NCBI GenBank assembly: GCA_013178305.1
Contig: JABLXB010000008.1
Coordinates: 1 to 64,000 of the forward strand
DNA: 64,000 bases
DNA from: Bacillota bacterium
GTDB lineage: Bacteria > Bacillota > Sulfobacillia > JABLXB01
Direction: 5' to 3'
In this document: positions 11,895 through 21,665 of the stretch, one piece after another
How the letters are laid out: every line of letters begins with the position of its first letter
How positions within the stretch are numbered: position 1 is the first letter of the stretch
The notes under the pieces: generated by a model
What the model was told of the DNA's origin: nothing
The model's input: the letters and a program-made list of their open reading frames with translations, nothing else
Databases searched by the model: none
Made by a program: the position numbers and the translations under genes

Positions 11895-12404
11895 ATGTTG
11901 TGCGAAAAGTGCGGGAAGCGACCCGCAACCGTACATGTCCAGAGAATAGTGAACGGGGAGAAGTCCGAAAGCCATCTATGCCAGAAGTGCGCGGCGGAGA
12001 ACAACGAGCTTGGCGTATTCATACAGCCGCTCTCGGTGAACAGCCTCCTCTCCGCTATGCTGGGTGGGGCGGAGTCGGCCACCCCGCGAATGCTGGGCGG
12101 CGGGAAGATGGTCAGGTGCCCCTCCTGCGGTCTTAGCTACGTGGACTTCGCTCAAAATGGCAGGCTTGGCTGTGGGCGCTGCTACAGCGCGTTTGAGAAG
12201 CAACTCGAGGGACTGCTGAGAAGGATTCACGGGTCTGACAAGCACATCGGGAAGATGCCGAAGAAGGCCGCTTCGGATGTCGTAAGAAAGCGCGAGATAG
12301 ACGAATTGAGGGCCGAGATGGCCCGCGCCGTCGAGGCCGAGGAGTACGAGAAGGCAGCGAGTATCCGCGACAGGATCCGGAACCTCGAGAAGGCGCGAAG
12401 CTGA
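11895..12404 (+). CDS. mcsA: Protein-arginine kinase activator McsA
   Basis: A 169-aa zinc-binding partner that activates the arginine kinase McsB. CxxC pairs occur at CEKCGK and CQKCAAE in the first 35 residues and again at CPSCGLSY and CGRCY in the middle, and a UVR motif (EEYEKAASIRDRIRNLE) forms the C-terminus. AGGAGGATGG precedes the ATG at 11895. It is followed closely by mcsB. Confidence 0.95.
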   Translation: MLCEKCGKRPATVHVQRIVNGEKSESHLCQKCAAENNELGVFIQPLSVNSLLSAMLGGAESATPRMLGGGKMVRCPSCGLSYVDFAQNGRLGCGRCYSAFEKQLEGLLRRIHGSDKHIGKMPKKAASDVVRKREIDELRAEMARAVEAEEYEKAASIRDRIRNLEKARS

Positions 12405-12418
12405 GTGGGGGATGAGTG

Positions 12419-13474
12419 ATGCTCGAGGAGATACTCTCAAGGCCGTCTCCTGAATGGATGGGGGGCTCGGGCCCCGAGCCGGACGTAGTCATTTCCAGCC
12501 GGATCCGGCTCGCGCGGAACGTCTCCCGCTACCCGTTCCCCCATATGATGACCAAGCCCATGTCCGAGTCGTTCATGAAGGACATGGCGGCCGCGACGAG
12601 GGCGCTCAACGATAACGGCGGCTACGGCAGGTTCGAGATCGTCCGCATGGGCGAGCTGTCGGAGCTCGAGAGGGAAGTGCTGGTCGAGAAGCACCTGATC
12701 AGCCCACAGCACGCCCAGGACCCGGCGGAGAAGGGCGTCATCCTCCGCGACGACGAGGTCGTGAGCGTCATGGTGAACGAGGAGGACCACCTCCGGATCC
12801 AGGCGCTTTTCTCGGGGCTCCAGCTCGAACATGCCGTGGTACTGGCCAGCGGCGTGGACGACGTCCTCGAATCGTCTCTGGACTACGCGTACTCGTCGCA
12901 ACACGGTTACCTGACGGCGTGTCCCACCAATGCCGGCACGGGCCTCCGCGCGTCCGTGATGGTTCACCTGCCCGCGCTCGCGGCTCTCAATCAGGCAGGC
13001 AATGTCCTGTCTGCCACGGGAAAGCTCGGCGTGGCCGTGAGGGGGCTCTACGGCGAGGGTACGGAAGCGGGCGGGAACCTGTTCCAGATCTCCAACCAGA
13101 TTACGCTCGGCCAGACGGAAGCCGAGCTTATAAACAATCTCCACGGGTTAGCGGGGCAGATTACCGACCAGGAGAGAAAGGCCAGGTCATACCTGCTCAA
13201 CAAGGCGAAGGAGCAGGTTGAGGACAGGGTTTGGAGGGCGTACGCGCTCCTGAGTTCGGCGCGGGTGCTTACCTCCGACGAGGCCCTGAAGCTCTGGTCC
13301 GAGGTCAGACTCGGGTTTGAGATGGGCCTACTGAAAGGTGTGTCGAGGAAGACAATCAACGAAGTGCTGATAATAACGAGGCCGGCTTACCTGCAGTACG
13401 TTGAAGGGCGCGAGATGACGCCATTAGAGCGTGACGCGAAGAGGGCCGCCCTCGTGCGAGAAAGGTTCAAGTAA
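12419..13474 (+). CDS. mcsB: Protein arginine kinase McsB
   Basis: Phosphorylates arginine residues on CtsR and unfolded proteins, marking them for ClpC-ClpP degradation. The 351-aa phosphagen-kinase-type protein has SSRIRLARN near 26-34 for nucleotide binding, the catalytic NEEDH near 120 and the conserved CPTN cysteine near 168, followed by [11 protein letters not shown] 12419 has GGGGGA 6 nt upstream; a GTG one codon earlier is also possible. Its stop overlaps the ribosome site of clpC, so translation is probably coupled. Confidence 0.96.
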   Translation: MLEEILSRPSPEWMGGSGPEPDVVISSRIRLARNVSRYPFPHMMTKPMSESFMKDMAAATRALNDNGGYGRFEIVRMGELSELEREVLVEKHLISPQHAQDPAEKGVILRDDEVVSVMVNEEDHLRIQALFSGLQLEHAVVLASGVDDVLESSLDYAYSSQHGYLTACPTNAGTGLRASVMVHLPALAALNQAGNVLSATGKLGVAVRGLYGEGTEAGGNLFQISNQITLGQTEAELINNLHGLAGQITDQERKARSYLLNKAKEQVEDRVWRAYALLSSARVLTSDEALKLWSEVRLGFEMGLLKGVSRKTINEVLIITRPAYLQYVEGREMTPLERDAKRAALVRERFK

Positions 13475-13487
13475 GGAGGGATTCTTT

Positions 13488-15947
13488 GTGTTCGGGAGAT
13501 TCACGGAGAGAGCCCAGAAGGTGCTCTTCCTTGCTCAAGAAGAGGCGAGGCGGCTCGGACACGACTACGTCGGGACCGAGCACCTGCTCCTGGGTCTCAT
13601 AAAAGAGGGAGGCGGGATCGCCGCGAAGACGCTCCAGAGCATGGGCGTGGACCTCGAGACAGTCCAGGCTGAGGTAGAGAAGGTGATCGGTAGAGGCGAG
13701 GCCAAGCCCGGCGGCGAGATCGGCATCACCCCCAGGGCCAAGAAGGTGTTGGAGCTCACGGCCGAAGAGGCAAGGCTCCTGGGCCACAACTACATCGGCA
13801 CGGAGCACATACTGCTCGGCCTGGTGAAGGAGGGCGAGGGCGTCGCCGCGCAGGTCCTGGGCAGGCTGGGGGTCGACCTCGAGAGGGTCAGGTTACAGGT
13901 AATGCAGCTGCTCGGGAGCCCCGGGCAGCAGGCCGGCGCGGCCCCGCAGCCTAAAGGTAAGGCGAGGTCTGACACCCCCACGCTCGACGCGTACGGTAGG
14001 GACCTCACCGGCCTGGGGCGGGAGGGCAAGCTCGACCCCGTCATCGGCAGGGAAAACGAGATCGAAAGGGTCATCCAGATACTATCGAGGAGGACCAAGA
14101 ACAACCCCGTCCTTATCGGCGACCCTGGGGTCGGCAAGACGGCAATCGTCGAGGGCCTGGCGCAGAAGATCGTCGAGGGCAAGGTCCCCGAAATCCTGAG
14201 GGAGAAACGCGTCATGACGCTGGACCTCGCGTCGGTCGTGGCGGGGACCAAGTACAGGGGCGAGTTCGAGGAGCGGCTCAAGAAGATAGTCGACGAGATC
14301 CGGCACTCGGGCAACGTCGTGCTGTTCATCGACGAGATGCACACGATAATCGGCGCAGGCGCGGCCGAGGGCGCCATCGACGCGGCCAACATACTCAAGC
14401 CGGCGCTGGCGAGGGGCGAACTGCAGTGTATCGGCGCGACGACACTCGACGAGTACCGCAAGTACGTCGAGAAGGACCCAGCGCTGGAGCGGAGGTTCCA
14501 GCCGATACAGGTAGACGAACCATCTGTCGAGGAGACCATCGCGATACTCAAGGGGCTCAGGGACAGGTACGAGGCTCACCACAGGGTGAAGATAACGGAC
14601 GAGGCGCTCGAGGCCGCCACCAGGCTGTCGGACCGTTTCGTGACCGACCGGTTCTTGCCGGACAAGGCGATCGACCTCATCGACGAGGCCGCGTCCAGGG
14701 TGAGGCTTCGTTCATACGTGGCGCCTCCCGATTTGAAGAAGATCGAGGAGGAACTGGCGCAGACCACCAAGGAGAAGGAAGCGGCCGTCCAAAACCAGGA
14801 GTTCGAGAAGGCGGCGCGCCTCCGCGACCAGGAGCAGAAACTCAAGGCCGAACTCGAGCGCCAGAAAGGTGAATGGCAGAAGAAGACCGTCACGGACAAG
14901 GCGACGGTCACCGACGAGGACATCGCCCAGATCGTGGCGTCGTGGACGGGGATCCCGGTGCAGAAGCTGGCGACCGAGGAGTCGCAGAGGCTGCTGAACC
15001 TCGAGGAAGAGCTCCACAAGCGCCTCATCGGGCAGGACGAGGCAGTCAAGGCGGTCGCGAAGGCGATACGACGCGCGCGGTCCGGCCTCAAGGACCCGAA
15101 GCGCCCGATCGGATCGTTCATATTCCTCGGGCCGACGGGTGTGGGCAAGACGGAGCTCGCGAGGGCCCTGGCGGAGGCCGTGTTCGGTGACGAGGACGCG
15201 ATGACGCGGCTCGACATGTCCGAGTACCAGGAGAGGCACACGGTGTCGAGGCTCGTCGGCGCGCCTCCCGGGTACGTCGGGTACGAAGAGGGCGGCCAGC
15301 TCACGGAGGCCGTCAGGCGAAGGCCGTACTCGGTCGTGCTGCTCGACGAGATCGAGAAGGCTCACCCCGACGTGTTCAACGTCCTGCTGCAAGTGCTGGA
15401 GGACGGCAGGCTCACCGAGGCCAAGGGGCGCACGGTCGACTTCAAGAACTCGATAATCATCATGACCTCGAACGCGGGGGCGCACCTGCTTAAGGGGACC
15501 GGAGCGCTGGGCTTCAGGCCCCAGCACGACGAGGAGCGCACCTACGAGGACATGAAGGACAGGATCATGGAGGAGGTCAAGCACACCTTCCGTCCGGAGT
15601 TCCTGAATAGGGTCGACGAGATCATAGTGTTCCACCCCCTGACGGAAGAGCAGCTCGGCCAGATCGTCGATCTGATGCTGAAGCAGGTCTACAAGCGGGT
15701 GCGCGAGAACGGCATAACGCTCGACGTCACCGGCGCCGTGAAGGAGAAGCTCCGTAAGGAGGGCATGGACCCGGTCTACGGCGCGAGGCCCTTGAGGCGG
15801 GCGATACAGCGAATGCTGGAAGACGAGCTGTCGGAGGCCATACTCCAGGGGCAGTTCGGGCCGGGGGACACGGCCGAGGCGGTACTCGACGAACAGGGCA
15901 AGATCGTGTTCTCCAAGAAGGTCGAGGCCTCAGCTGAGTCGAAGTAA
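13488..15947 (+). CDS. clpC: ATP-dependent Clp protease ATPase subunit ClpC
   Basis: Hsp100 unfoldase that feeds ClpP, 819 aa. Two ClpN repeats (GTEHLLLG and GTEHILLG) form the substrate and adaptor domain at 1-150. AAA1 has GDPGVGKT near 210; a UVR-containing coiled middle segment lies near 430 ([11 protein letters not shown]); AAA2 has GPTGVGKT near 547 and a C-terminal Clp-D2 domain. GTG 13488 is set by AAGGAGGG at 13473-13480, which overlaps the mcsB stop. It is the last gene of the CtsR operon. Confidence 0.97.
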   Translation: MFGRFTERAQKVLFLAQEEARRLGHDYVGTEHLLLGLIKEGGGIAAKTLQSMGVDLETVQAEVEKVIGRGEAKPGGEIGITPRAKKVLELTAEEARLLGHNYIGTEHILLGLVKEGEGVAAQVLGRLGVDLERVRLQVMQLLGSPGQQAGAAPQPKGKARSDTPTLDAYGRDLTGLGREGKLDPVIGRENEIERVIQILSRRTKNNPVLIGDPGVGKTAIVEGLAQKIVEGKVPEILREKRVMTLDLASVVAGTKYRGEFEERLKKIVDEIRHSGNVVLFIDEMHTIIGAGAAEGAIDAANILKPALARGELQCIGATTLDEYRKYVEKDPALERRFQPIQVDEPSVEETIAILKGLRDRYEAHHRVKITDEALEAATRLSDRFVTDRFLPDKAIDLIDEAASRVRLRSYVAPPDLKKIEEELAQTTKEKEAAVQNQEFEKAARLRDQEQKLKAELERQKGEWQKKTVTDKATVTDEDIAQIVASWTGIPVQKLATEESQRLLNLEEELHKRLIGQDEAVKAVAKAIRRARSGLKDPKRPIGSFIFLGPTGVGKTELARALAEAVFGDEDAMTRLDMSEYQERHTVSRLVGAPPGYVGYEEGGQLTEAVRRRPYSVVLLDEIEKAHPDVFNVLLQVLEDGRLTEAKGRTVDFKNSIIIMTSNAGAHLLKGTGALGFRPQHDEERTYEDMKDRIMEEVKHTFRPEFLNRVDEIIVFHPLTEEQLGQIVDLMLKQVYKRVRENGITLDVTGAVKEKLRKEGMDPVYGARPLRRAIQRMLEDELSEAILQGQFGPGDTAEAVLDEQGKIVFSKKVEASAESK

Positions 15948-15959
15948 CCCGCAGGGTGT

Positions 15960-15990
15960 GGGCGGAGGAATAATCTCCGCCCGGGGTTTG
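15960..15990 (+). terminator. Hairpin between clpC and radA
   Basis: GGGCGGAG (15960-15967) pairs perfectly with CTCCGCCC (15975-15982) around a 7-nt loop. The tail GGGGTTTGCC has no long T run, so termination may be partial and radA may be partly co-transcribed. Confidence 0.4.
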
Positions 15991-16015
15991 CCGGCGGCAG
16001 CCGGAGGTGTAGTTG

Positions 16016-17401
16016 TTGTCGAAGGATCGATCCACGTTCGTGTGCTCGAGCTGCGGGTACGAAAGCCCCAGGTGGCTTGGGCGCTGTCCGGGCTGCGGAG
16101 AATGGAATACGCTTGTTGAGGATGTGGAGACCCGGGGGACCGGCAACCCGACGTCGGGGGGGCGGCCCCCCGTGTCCATTTCCAGCGTGGACGCCTCGCC
16201 CGAGGACAGGCTACCCACGGGGTCACCCGAGTTCGACAGGGTACTCGGCGGAGGGATAGTCCCGGGTTCGCTGGTGCTCGTGGGCGGTGACCCGGGGATT
16301 GGCAAGTCCACGCTTCTACTGCAGGTTTCCATCAGGGCCGCCGCCGGCGGCAGGGTCCTGTACGTTACCGGGGAGGAATCGGCTACCCAGGTCCGGATGA
16401 GGGCCGACCGCCTCGGCCTGCCGGCGAGGCCGTCGCCCGCGCTTCCCCCGGACCTGTTCGTTATGGCCGATACGGACATCACAAGGATAGAGGCTCAGAT
16501 ATCGGAGACAGACCCCGTCCTCGTAGTAGTCGACTCGATCCAGACGGTTTTCGACCCCGGCCTTTCGTCGGCCCCGGGCAGCGTCGCCCAGGTTCGTCAG
16601 TGTGCGGCCGCCTTCCTCCGGCTCAGCAAGGAGCGTGGGATACCCGTATTCCTGATCGGTCACGTCACGAAAGGCGGCGACATCGCCGGCCCGAGGGTCC
16701 TCGAGCATGTCGTTGACACCGTGCTTTACTTCGAAGGTGAGCGCTACCAGGCGTACAGGATACTGAGGGCGGTCAAGAACCGGTTCGGGTCCACGAACGA
16801 GATCGGGATATTCGAGATGAGAGGCGACGGACTGAAGGACGTGGCGAACCCGTCGGGGGTATTCCTCGAGGAGAGGAGCAGGGACGGGATCGGATCGGTA
16901 GTGGCGCCCTGCGTGGAGGGGACCAGGCCCCTGCTCGTGGAGGTGCAGGCGCTGGTCACGCCGGCGGTGTTCGGCGTCGCCAGGCGAACCGCGATCGGCG
17001 TGGACCACAACAGGGTCTGCCTTATTGCGGCGGTCCTGGAGAAGCGCGCCGGCCTCAACCTGGCATCCCAGGACATCTACGTGAAGGTCGCCGGGGGTCT
17101 GGAGGCGGTCGAGCCCGCGGCCGACCTCGCCGTGGCGGTCGCGGTGGCATCGAGCCTGCGCAACCGGCCCGTACCGGGGGACGCGGTGATGATGGGCGAG
17201 GTCGGGCTGGGTGGCGAAGTCAGGGCGGCCGGGAAGGCGGGGCTCAGGGTGTCAGAGGCCGTCAGGCTGGGCTTCAGGAGGATCGTGCTTCCCGCGGGGG
17301 ACCTCCCGTCGATCGAGGACGTCGCCAGCCTGGAGAAACACGGCGCCGTGCTTGCCGGCGCGAGGACGGTCGCGGAGGCCCTGGACGCGGCAGGGCTCTA
17401 G
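16016..17401 (+). CDS. radA: DNA repair protein RadA (Sms), RecA-like branch migration ATPase
   Basis: Processes recombination intermediates during repair and transformation. The 461-aa protein has a C4 zinc finger CSSCGYES...CPGCGEW at 10-30, Walker A GGDPGIGKST near 90, the RadA signature KNRFGS near 255 and a C-terminal Lon-protease-like domain. GGAGGT at 16003-16008 is 7 nt before TTG 16016 and 4 nt before TTG 16013, so the first is preferred. It follows clpC, a common order in Firmicutes. Confidence 0.96.
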   Translation: MSKDRSTFVCSSCGYESPRWLGRCPGCGEWNTLVEDVETRGTGNPTSGGRPPVSISSVDASPEDRLPTGSPEFDRVLGGGIVPGSLVLVGGDPGIGKSTLLLQVSIRAAAGGRVLYVTGEESATQVRMRADRLGLPARPSPALPPDLFVMADTDITRIEAQISETDPVLVVVDSIQTVFDPGLSSAPGSVAQVRQCAAAFLRLSKERGIPVFLIGHVTKGGDIAGPRVLEHVVDTVLYFEGERYQAYRILRAVKNRFGSTNEIGIFEMRGDGLKDVANPSGVFLEERSRDGIGSVVAPCVEGTRPLLVEVQALVTPAVFGVARRTAIGVDHNRVCLIAAVLEKRAGLNLASQDIYVKVAGGLEAVEPAADLAVAVAVASSLRNRPVPGDAVMMGEVGLGGEVRAAGKAGLRVSEAVRLGFRRIVLPAGDLPSIEDVASLEKHGAVLAGARTVAEALDAAGL

Positions 17402-17426
17402 TCACGGATTCAGCGTTGAAAACGAA

Positions 17427-17452
17427 GTGGCCGGGGCGTTTTCCCCGGCCAC
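17427..17452 (-). terminator. Bidirectional terminator between radA and the minus-strand gene
   Basis: GTGGCCGGGG (17427-17436) and CCCCGGCCAC (17443-17452) form a perfect 10-bp stem. On the minus strand it is followed by TTCGTTTTC, a good T-rich tail, 26 nt after the stop of the conserved small gene. On the plus strand it lies 26 nt after radA with a weaker tail. Confidence 0.8.
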
Positions 17453-17478
17453 GCAGTTCTCTGGGACTTAACCAAGGA

Positions 17479-17874
17479 TCACGTGAAGTTGAACAGGCCC
17501 AGTGCGGATACTTTCTTGTGCTCGGTCAGCATGATGTCGTAGAGGTTGAGGTTCAGGAGGTTACACAGCGCCGCGAGGTAGAACAGCGACGCGCCGATTT
17601 CGCTTTCGACAACTTCCTTACAGTGCTCGCAGAGCTCCCCCTGGAGGTGGGTCCCCATGTAGTTCTTGAGGTCCTGAAGACTCACGTCCACGGGTACCCG
17701 CTGCTTCCCCGCCGCTATCTGTACGCAACCGCACGACGTGACGGCCTTGGCGATCGCCCGGTTTATCCTGGCGTTGGCCTCCTGGAGCTTAGACTCGACG
17801 TCCAGTATACTCCTGTGGCGCACGAGAAACTCCTCCACCGCTTCCTGAAAGCCGTCGCATAACAGGTCCTTCAT
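17479..17874 (-). CDS. Conserved small protein of unknown function
   Basis: A 131-aa soluble protein that I do not recognise with certainty, although it resembles a conserved clostridial family. Features are an amphipathic helical N-terminus (MKDLLCDGFQEAVEEFL), a cysteine region SCGC near 48-51 and CEHC near 81-84, and a C-terminal helix ASLFYLAALCNLLNLNLYD that recalls MazG-type helical pyrophosphohydrolases. The four cysteines could bind a metal; this is inference. The start ATG at 17874 follows GGGGTGAG by about 11 nt. It lies 29 nt after tRNA-Ala(CGC) on the same strand with no separate promoter seen, so the two may share a transcript. Confidence 0.75.
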   Translation of the reverse strand: MKDLLCDGFQEAVEEFLVRHRSILDVESKLQEANARINRAIAKAVTSCGCVQIAAGKQRVPVDVSLQDLKNYMGTHLQGELCEHCKEVVESEIGASLFYLAALCNLLNLNLYDIMLTEHKKVSALGLFNFT

Positions 17875-17903
17875 CCTGATATGCTCACCCCGCACCAAAA
17901 ACT

Positions 17904-17978
17904 TGGTGGACGTGGCGGGATTCGAACCCGCGACCTTTCGGATGCGAACCGAACGCTCTCCCACTGAGCCACACGCCC
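17904..17978 (-). tRNA. tRNA-Ala (CGC anticodon)
   Basis: On the minus strand the acceptor GGGCGTG pairs with CACGTCC including the alanine identity pair G3-U70. The anticodon loop TTCGCAT carries CGC, the T arm is GCGGG-TTCGAAT-CCCGC and CCA is encoded. It decodes GCG, a codon common in this GC-rich genome, and complements tRNA-Ala(TGC) at 228. Confidence 0.95.
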
Positions 17979-18016
17979 ACACTTCACAACTATTTCCCTC
18001 TTGAGCACGCGATCTA

Positions 18017-18045
18017 ATTCTAACCGACTTGCCGGGGCGCGTCAA
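18017..18045 (-). promoter_or_regulatory. Sigma-A promoter of tRNA-Ala(CGC)
   Basis: On the minus strand TTGACG (18045-18040) and TAGAAT (18022-18017) are separated by exactly 17 nt, about 38 nt upstream of the tRNA. Confidence 0.8.
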
Positions 18046-18150
18046 GCGCGGCACACTCCTTGCATGTACCGGATTCCGGCACTTGGCAGCGGCGCTTCGC
18101 CGAACGCGGCCGCTCGGGCCTACACTTGACCGGAGGCGGCCGGCTATGGA

Positions 18151-18180
18151 TTGACTCCACGTGGGGGGCGGTGTTACCAT
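18151..18180 (+). promoter_or_regulatory. Possible promoter of the sulfhydrylase gene
   Basis: TTGACT (18151-18156) and TACCAT (18175-18180) are 18 nt apart, with TG one base before the -10 giving an extended -10. I looked for a SAM riboswitch in 18050-18270 and saw none of the family motifs. Confidence 0.45.
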
Positions 18181-18270
18181 TCAAGCACCGTGCCAGGATG
18201 TCTGAGGCAGGTAAACGGTCCTGCGGGCCGGACGGAAGTCCCGGTTGAGGCATTCGAGGAGGCTTGGATA

Positions 18271-19560
18271 ATGGCGAGCAAGCGACCCGGATTCGGCACG
18301 CTGGCGGTCCACGGTGGGCTGCGACCCGACCCGGCTACGGGGGCGTGCGCGGTCCCGATATACCAGACCGCGGCGTATGTGTTCAAGGACTGCGATCACG
18401 CGGCCTCGCTGTTCACGCACGACGCCGAGGGCTGCATTTACACGCGGATATCGAATCCCACCTGCGAGGTTTTTGAGGCGCGGATGTCGGCCCTCGAGGA
18501 AGGCAGGGCGGCGGTAGCCACGGCGTCCGGACAGGCGGCCACTGCGTATGCGGTACTCACCCTGGCCTCACAGGGTGATCACATCGTCGCCATGTCGAAC
18601 CTGTACGGCGGGACCTACAGCATGTTCTCGGCCACATTCAAGAGGTTCGGGATTTCAGCGACGTTCGTTCCGCCGAACGACGTACGCCTGCTTGAGAACG
18701 CCATTACCCCCCGGACCAAGGCGGTTTACGGCGAAACCATCGGGAACCCGTCACTGGACGTCCTCGACATCCGGGAGGTGGCGTCGGTCGCCCACGACCA
18801 CGGGCTCCCGCTCATCATGGACAACACGTTCGCGACTCCGTACCTGTGCAGGCCGATCGAGCACGGCGCGGACATCGTGCTCCATTCCGCGACGAAGTAC
18901 ATCTGCGGCCACGGTACGTCCATCGGGGGCGTCATAGTCGATTCGGGCCGGTTCGACTGGTCGGGCGGGCGGTTCCCCGAGTTCACCCGCGCCGAGCAAG
19001 GCGTGGCCGGGGTGAGCTGGGTCGACAAGTTCGGTGACCTGGCGTACTCGAACAAGGTTCGTTCGCAGATGGTCAGGGACCTGGGCGCGTGCCTCGCCCC
19101 CCTGAACGCATTCATGTTCATAGTCGGCCTCGAGACACTCCACGTCCGGATGGACAGGCATTGCTCCAACGCGCTGGCTGTAGCCAGGCACCTGGCGGGC
19201 CACCCTTCCGTCGCCTGGGTCAGATACCCCGGGCTCGAGGGAGACCCGGCGCACGGCGTGGCGAAGACCTATCTCTCGGGCGGTTTCGGGGCGATGATAG
19301 CGTTCGGAGTCAAGGGAGGGATGGGTGCGGGGCGCAAGTTTGCGGATTCGGTGGAGCTCGTATCTCTCGTAGCCAACCTCGGCGACGCGAGGTCGCTGGT
19401 GGTACATCCGGCCAGCACCACGCACCAGCAGCTGGCCCCGGAGCAGCGTAGGGCGGTTGGTATAACCGACGACATGCTCAGGCTTTCGGTGGGTATAGAG
19501 GATCTTGACGACATCATCGCAGACGTGGACCAGGCACTCGCCGCGGCCACTCGCCCTTAA
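18271..19560 (+). CDS. O-acetylhomoserine sulfhydrylase / aminocarboxypropyltransferase
   Basis: PLP enzyme of the Cys/Met metabolism family that makes homocysteine (or methionine) from O-acetylhomoserine and sulfide (or methanethiol). At 429 aa it has the length of the MetY branch rather than the shorter cystathionine enzymes. The PLP lysine lies in HSATKY near 208, followed by GHGTSIGG; the substrate segments SNPTCEVFE-like and VHPASTTHQQL near 375 are present. ATG 18271 is preceded by GAGGAGG (18255-18262). It stands alone behind its own promoter. The exact sulfur donor is inferred. Confidence 0.9.
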   Translation: MASKRPGFGTLAVHGGLRPDPATGACAVPIYQTAAYVFKDCDHAASLFTHDAEGCIYTRISNPTCEVFEARMSALEEGRAAVATASGQAATAYAVLTLASQGDHIVAMSNLYGGTYSMFSATFKRFGISATFVPPNDVRLLENAITPRTKAVYGETIGNPSLDVLDIREVASVAHDHGLPLIMDNTFATPYLCRPIEHGADIVLHSATKYICGHGTSIGGVIVDSGRFDWSGGRFPEFTRAEQGVAGVSWVDKFGDLAYSNKVRSQMVRDLGACLAPLNAFMFIVGLETLHVRMDRHCSNALAVARHLAGHPSVAWVRYPGLEGDPAHGVAKTYLSGGFGAMIAFGVKGGMGAGRKFADSVELVSLVANLGDARSLVVHPASTTHQQLAPEQRRAVGITDDMLRLSVGIEDLDDIIADVDQALAAATRP

Positions 19561-19790
19561 CGCCGGCCTCGCGGGTTTTGTCGGGGGTATCCGCTTTGGA
19601 AGCCTGACGCGACGCGCGAGCCGGATTAACGGGTTTGCCGCCGGGTCTCGCGGGGACCCGGTGCCTGTGGGTTCGATCCAGCGTCTGTACGGGCAAGATT
19701 CGCGGATTCACACGGTTCGGCGTGGGGCTCGCGGCCTGGCTTCCGCCGGCGCTCCGGAGGCTGGAAAGCCTTCTCCCAGCGGGGGTTTCC

Positions 19791-19819
19791 TTGACTTCCC
19801 CCCCTGGGTATGCTATCCT
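19791..19819 (+). promoter_or_regulatory. Sigma-A promoter of carD
   Basis: TTGACT (19791-19796) and TATCCT (19814-19819) are 17 nt apart, with an extended -10 TGC before TATCCT. The ribosome site of carD begins 17 nt downstream. The preceding gap from 19561 holds only a GC-rich hairpin at 19641-19661. Confidence 0.8.
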
Positions 19820-19851
19820 GTTTGTAGATGTTGCCAGGGAGGCAAGCGGAA

Positions 19852-20328
19852 GTGTTCAGCGTCGGCGATAAGGTCGTTTACCCCATGCACGGCGCCGGGG
19901 TAATCGAGGCGATCGAAGAGAGGGAAGTTCTCGGGCAGAAGCAAGAGTACTACATCATGCGTCTTCCGGTTGGGGACATGAAGGTCATGATCCCTATTAG
20001 CAGTGTGGATAACGTGGGTCTGCGCCAGGTGATTCAGGAAACCGAGGTAGACAAGGTATTCGACGTGCTGAAGGCTTCGAGGACGAAGATGTCGTCCAAC
20101 TGGAACCGGAGATACAGGGCGAACCTGGAGAAGATCAAAAGCGGTAATATCTACGAGGTCGCCGAGGTCGTCAGGAATCTCGTGCTGAGGGACAGGGAGA
20201 AGGGCCTGTCGACCGGCGAGCGGAAGATGCTCGACAGCGCGCGACAGATACTTGTTTCGGAACTTGTGCTAGCCAAAGGTATAGAGGAGAAAGCTGCGAA
20301 CGTCCTTGTGGACGAGGTGCTGGCCTGA
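19852..20328 (+). CDS. CarD family transcriptional regulator
   Basis: RNA-polymerase-binding regulator that contacts the beta subunit and stabilises promoter complexes. The 158-aa protein has the N-terminal RNAP-interaction Tudor-like fold (VGDKVVYPMHGAGVIEAIEE) and a helical C-terminal DNA-binding part (MSSNWNRRYRANLEKIKSG onward). GTG 19852 follows AGGGAGG (19836-19842). It precedes yacL, a common Firmicutes pairing. Confidence 0.93.
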   Translation: MFSVGDKVVYPMHGAGVIEAIEEREVLGQKQEYYIMRLPVGDMKVMIPISSVDNVGLRQVIQETEVDKVFDVLKASRTKMSSNWNRRYRANLEKIKSGNIYEVAEVVRNLVLRDREKGLSTGERKMLDSARQILVSELVLAKGIEEKAANVLVDEVLA

Positions 20329-20406
20329 GGCCGGTTCCTGGACTCTTTGGATTGCGTGTTGGGTGTTCGGTAATCACCGGTACACTAAAGTTACTTCCAG
20401 CAGCCG

Positions 20407-20456
20407 GTTTGCGGGCACGTGGCGGGTCCTGGGACGCGCAGCCACGGCCCGCAAAC
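20407..20456 (+). repeat. Long inverted repeat between carD and yacL
   Basis: GTTTGCGGGC (20407-20416) pairs perfectly with GCCCGCAAAC (20447-20456). After one bulged A the stem continues with CGTGGC (20418-20423) and GCCACG (20441-20446), and GTCC/GGAC can close the loop. There is no T tail. The right arm ends 3 nt before the -35 of the yacL promoter. Confidence 0.75.
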
Positions 20457-20459
20457 AGC

Positions 20460-20488
20460 TTGAAAGGGGTAGGGCCGCACCGTATAAT
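20460..20488 (+). promoter_or_regulatory. Sigma-A promoter of the yacL gene
   Basis: TTGAAA (20460-20465) and a perfect TATAAT (20483-20488) are spaced by 17 nt. Confidence 0.85.
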
Positions 20489-20538
20489 GGTTTGGGTGTG
20501 ACAGGCTATCCTGCAAGTTGAGGGGGAGGTTGAGAGAT

Positions 20539-21642
20539 TTGAGCCAGGTAATCCGCAGGATAGTGTTCTTTGCGGGTCTTGGCCTGGGGGGCGTTGCGGG
20601 GTTTTACAGTGTAAGTCCTCTGCTCAGGCTGGGCAACCTGGAGTTCGGCGGAAGCCAATTCCTGGGAGTCGTAATTTTCGGCACCGCGCTCGGGTCGCTC
20701 CTGGGAGCGCTGATCGGACCGCGACTTGGGGCCGCGGGCTGGCAACTCGTATCGTGGGCTGAGGGCAGGCTTCAGCGAGCTTCCTTCCAGGACATCGTTT
20801 CGGGGGCCCTGGGACTGGTAATTGGACTTATAATAGCTAATCTCCTGAGCCCCGCGCTCACCAGGATCCCCGCAATCGGCTCGTATCTGTCCACGGCGGT
20901 GATGCTTCTCTTCGGATACCTGGGCGCCGCCGTGCTCACCCGAAAGAAGGACGACCTGGCCGGCCTGATAGGCCTGGTCAAGTCGGGTTCCCGTGGTGAG
21001 CGGGCTTCCGTCGGGGCCGGTACCGCGGTACAGCCCAAGATCCTCGATACCAGCGTGATCATCGATGGGCGGATCGCTGACATCTGTAAGACCGGCTTCA
21101 TTGAGGGGCCGATAGTCATCCCCGGCTTTGTTCTGGAGGAGCTGCGGCACATCGCCGATTCGTCGGACGTCCTCAAGCGGAACCGCGGCAGGCGCGGCCT
21201 CGAGGTTCTCAACAGGATCCAGAAGGAACTGGACGTCCAGGTGCAGATATACGAAAAGGACATTGGGGGCATGTCCGAGGTCGACTCGAAGCTCGTCAAG
21301 TTGGCCAGGATACTCGGCGGGAGGATAATCACGAACGACTTCAACCTGAACAAGGTTGCCGAGCTCCAGGGGGTCAGGGTCCTCAACATAAACGAACTCG
21401 CCAATTCGGTTAAGCCGGTCGTTCTCCCCGGCGAGGAGATGACTGTCCACGTAATCAAGGACGGCAAGGAGGCCGGCCAGGGCGTGGCCTACCTCGACGA
21501 CGGCACGATGATAGTCATCGACGGCGGGAAGCGGCACATCGGCGAGACCATCGGCGTAATGGTCACGAGTGTGCTCCAGACGGCGGCGGGCCGCATGATA
21601 TTCGCAAAGCCGAAGTATCCATACGAGCGCGCCGTGCAGTAA
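20539..21642 (+). CDS. yacL: PIN/TRAM domain membrane-anchored protein (YacL family)
   Basis: About 367 aa. The N-terminal 135 residues hold four hydrophobic membrane segments (for example [17 protein letters not shown]). They are followed by a PIN nuclease domain starting [12 protein letters not shown] near 167 with acidic residues and [11 protein letters not shown] near 265, and a C-terminal TRAM RNA-binding domain ([21 protein letters not shown]). The fold suggests a membrane-tethered RNase; the physiological substrate is unknown. The TTG at 20539 is chosen because GGGGGAGG (20522-20529) lies 9 nt upstream. In many Firmicutes it sits between carD and ispD, as here. Confidence 0.92.
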   Translation: MSQVIRRIVFFAGLGLGGVAGFYSVSPLLRLGNLEFGGSQFLGVVIFGTALGSLLGALIGPRLGAAGWQLVSWAEGRLQRASFQDIVSGALGLVIGLIIANLLSPALTRIPAIGSYLSTAVMLLFGYLGAAVLTRKKDDLAGLIGLVKSGSRGERASVGAGTAVQPKILDTSVIIDGRIADICKTGFIEGPIVIPGFVLEELRHIADSSDVLKRNRGRRGLEVLNRIQKELDVQVQIYEKDIGGMSEVDSKLVKLARILGGRIITNDFNLNKVAELQGVRVLNINELANSVKPVVLPGEEMTVHVIKDGKEAGQGVAYLDDGTMIVIDGGKRHIGETIGVMVTSVLQTAAGRMIFAKPKYPYERAVQ

Positions 21643-21665
21643 TATCCGGGTTGTAATGCGTCAGG

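Noticed and set aside
12416-12418. GTG one codon before ATG as the start of mcsB
   Set aside because: The GGGGGA site gives a better spacing (6 nt) to ATG 12419; the difference is one residue.
18050-18270. A SAM or other riboswitch upstream of the sulfhydrylase gene
   Set aside because: The region has GC hairpins, but I could not find SAM-I, SAM-II or cobalamin core motifs.
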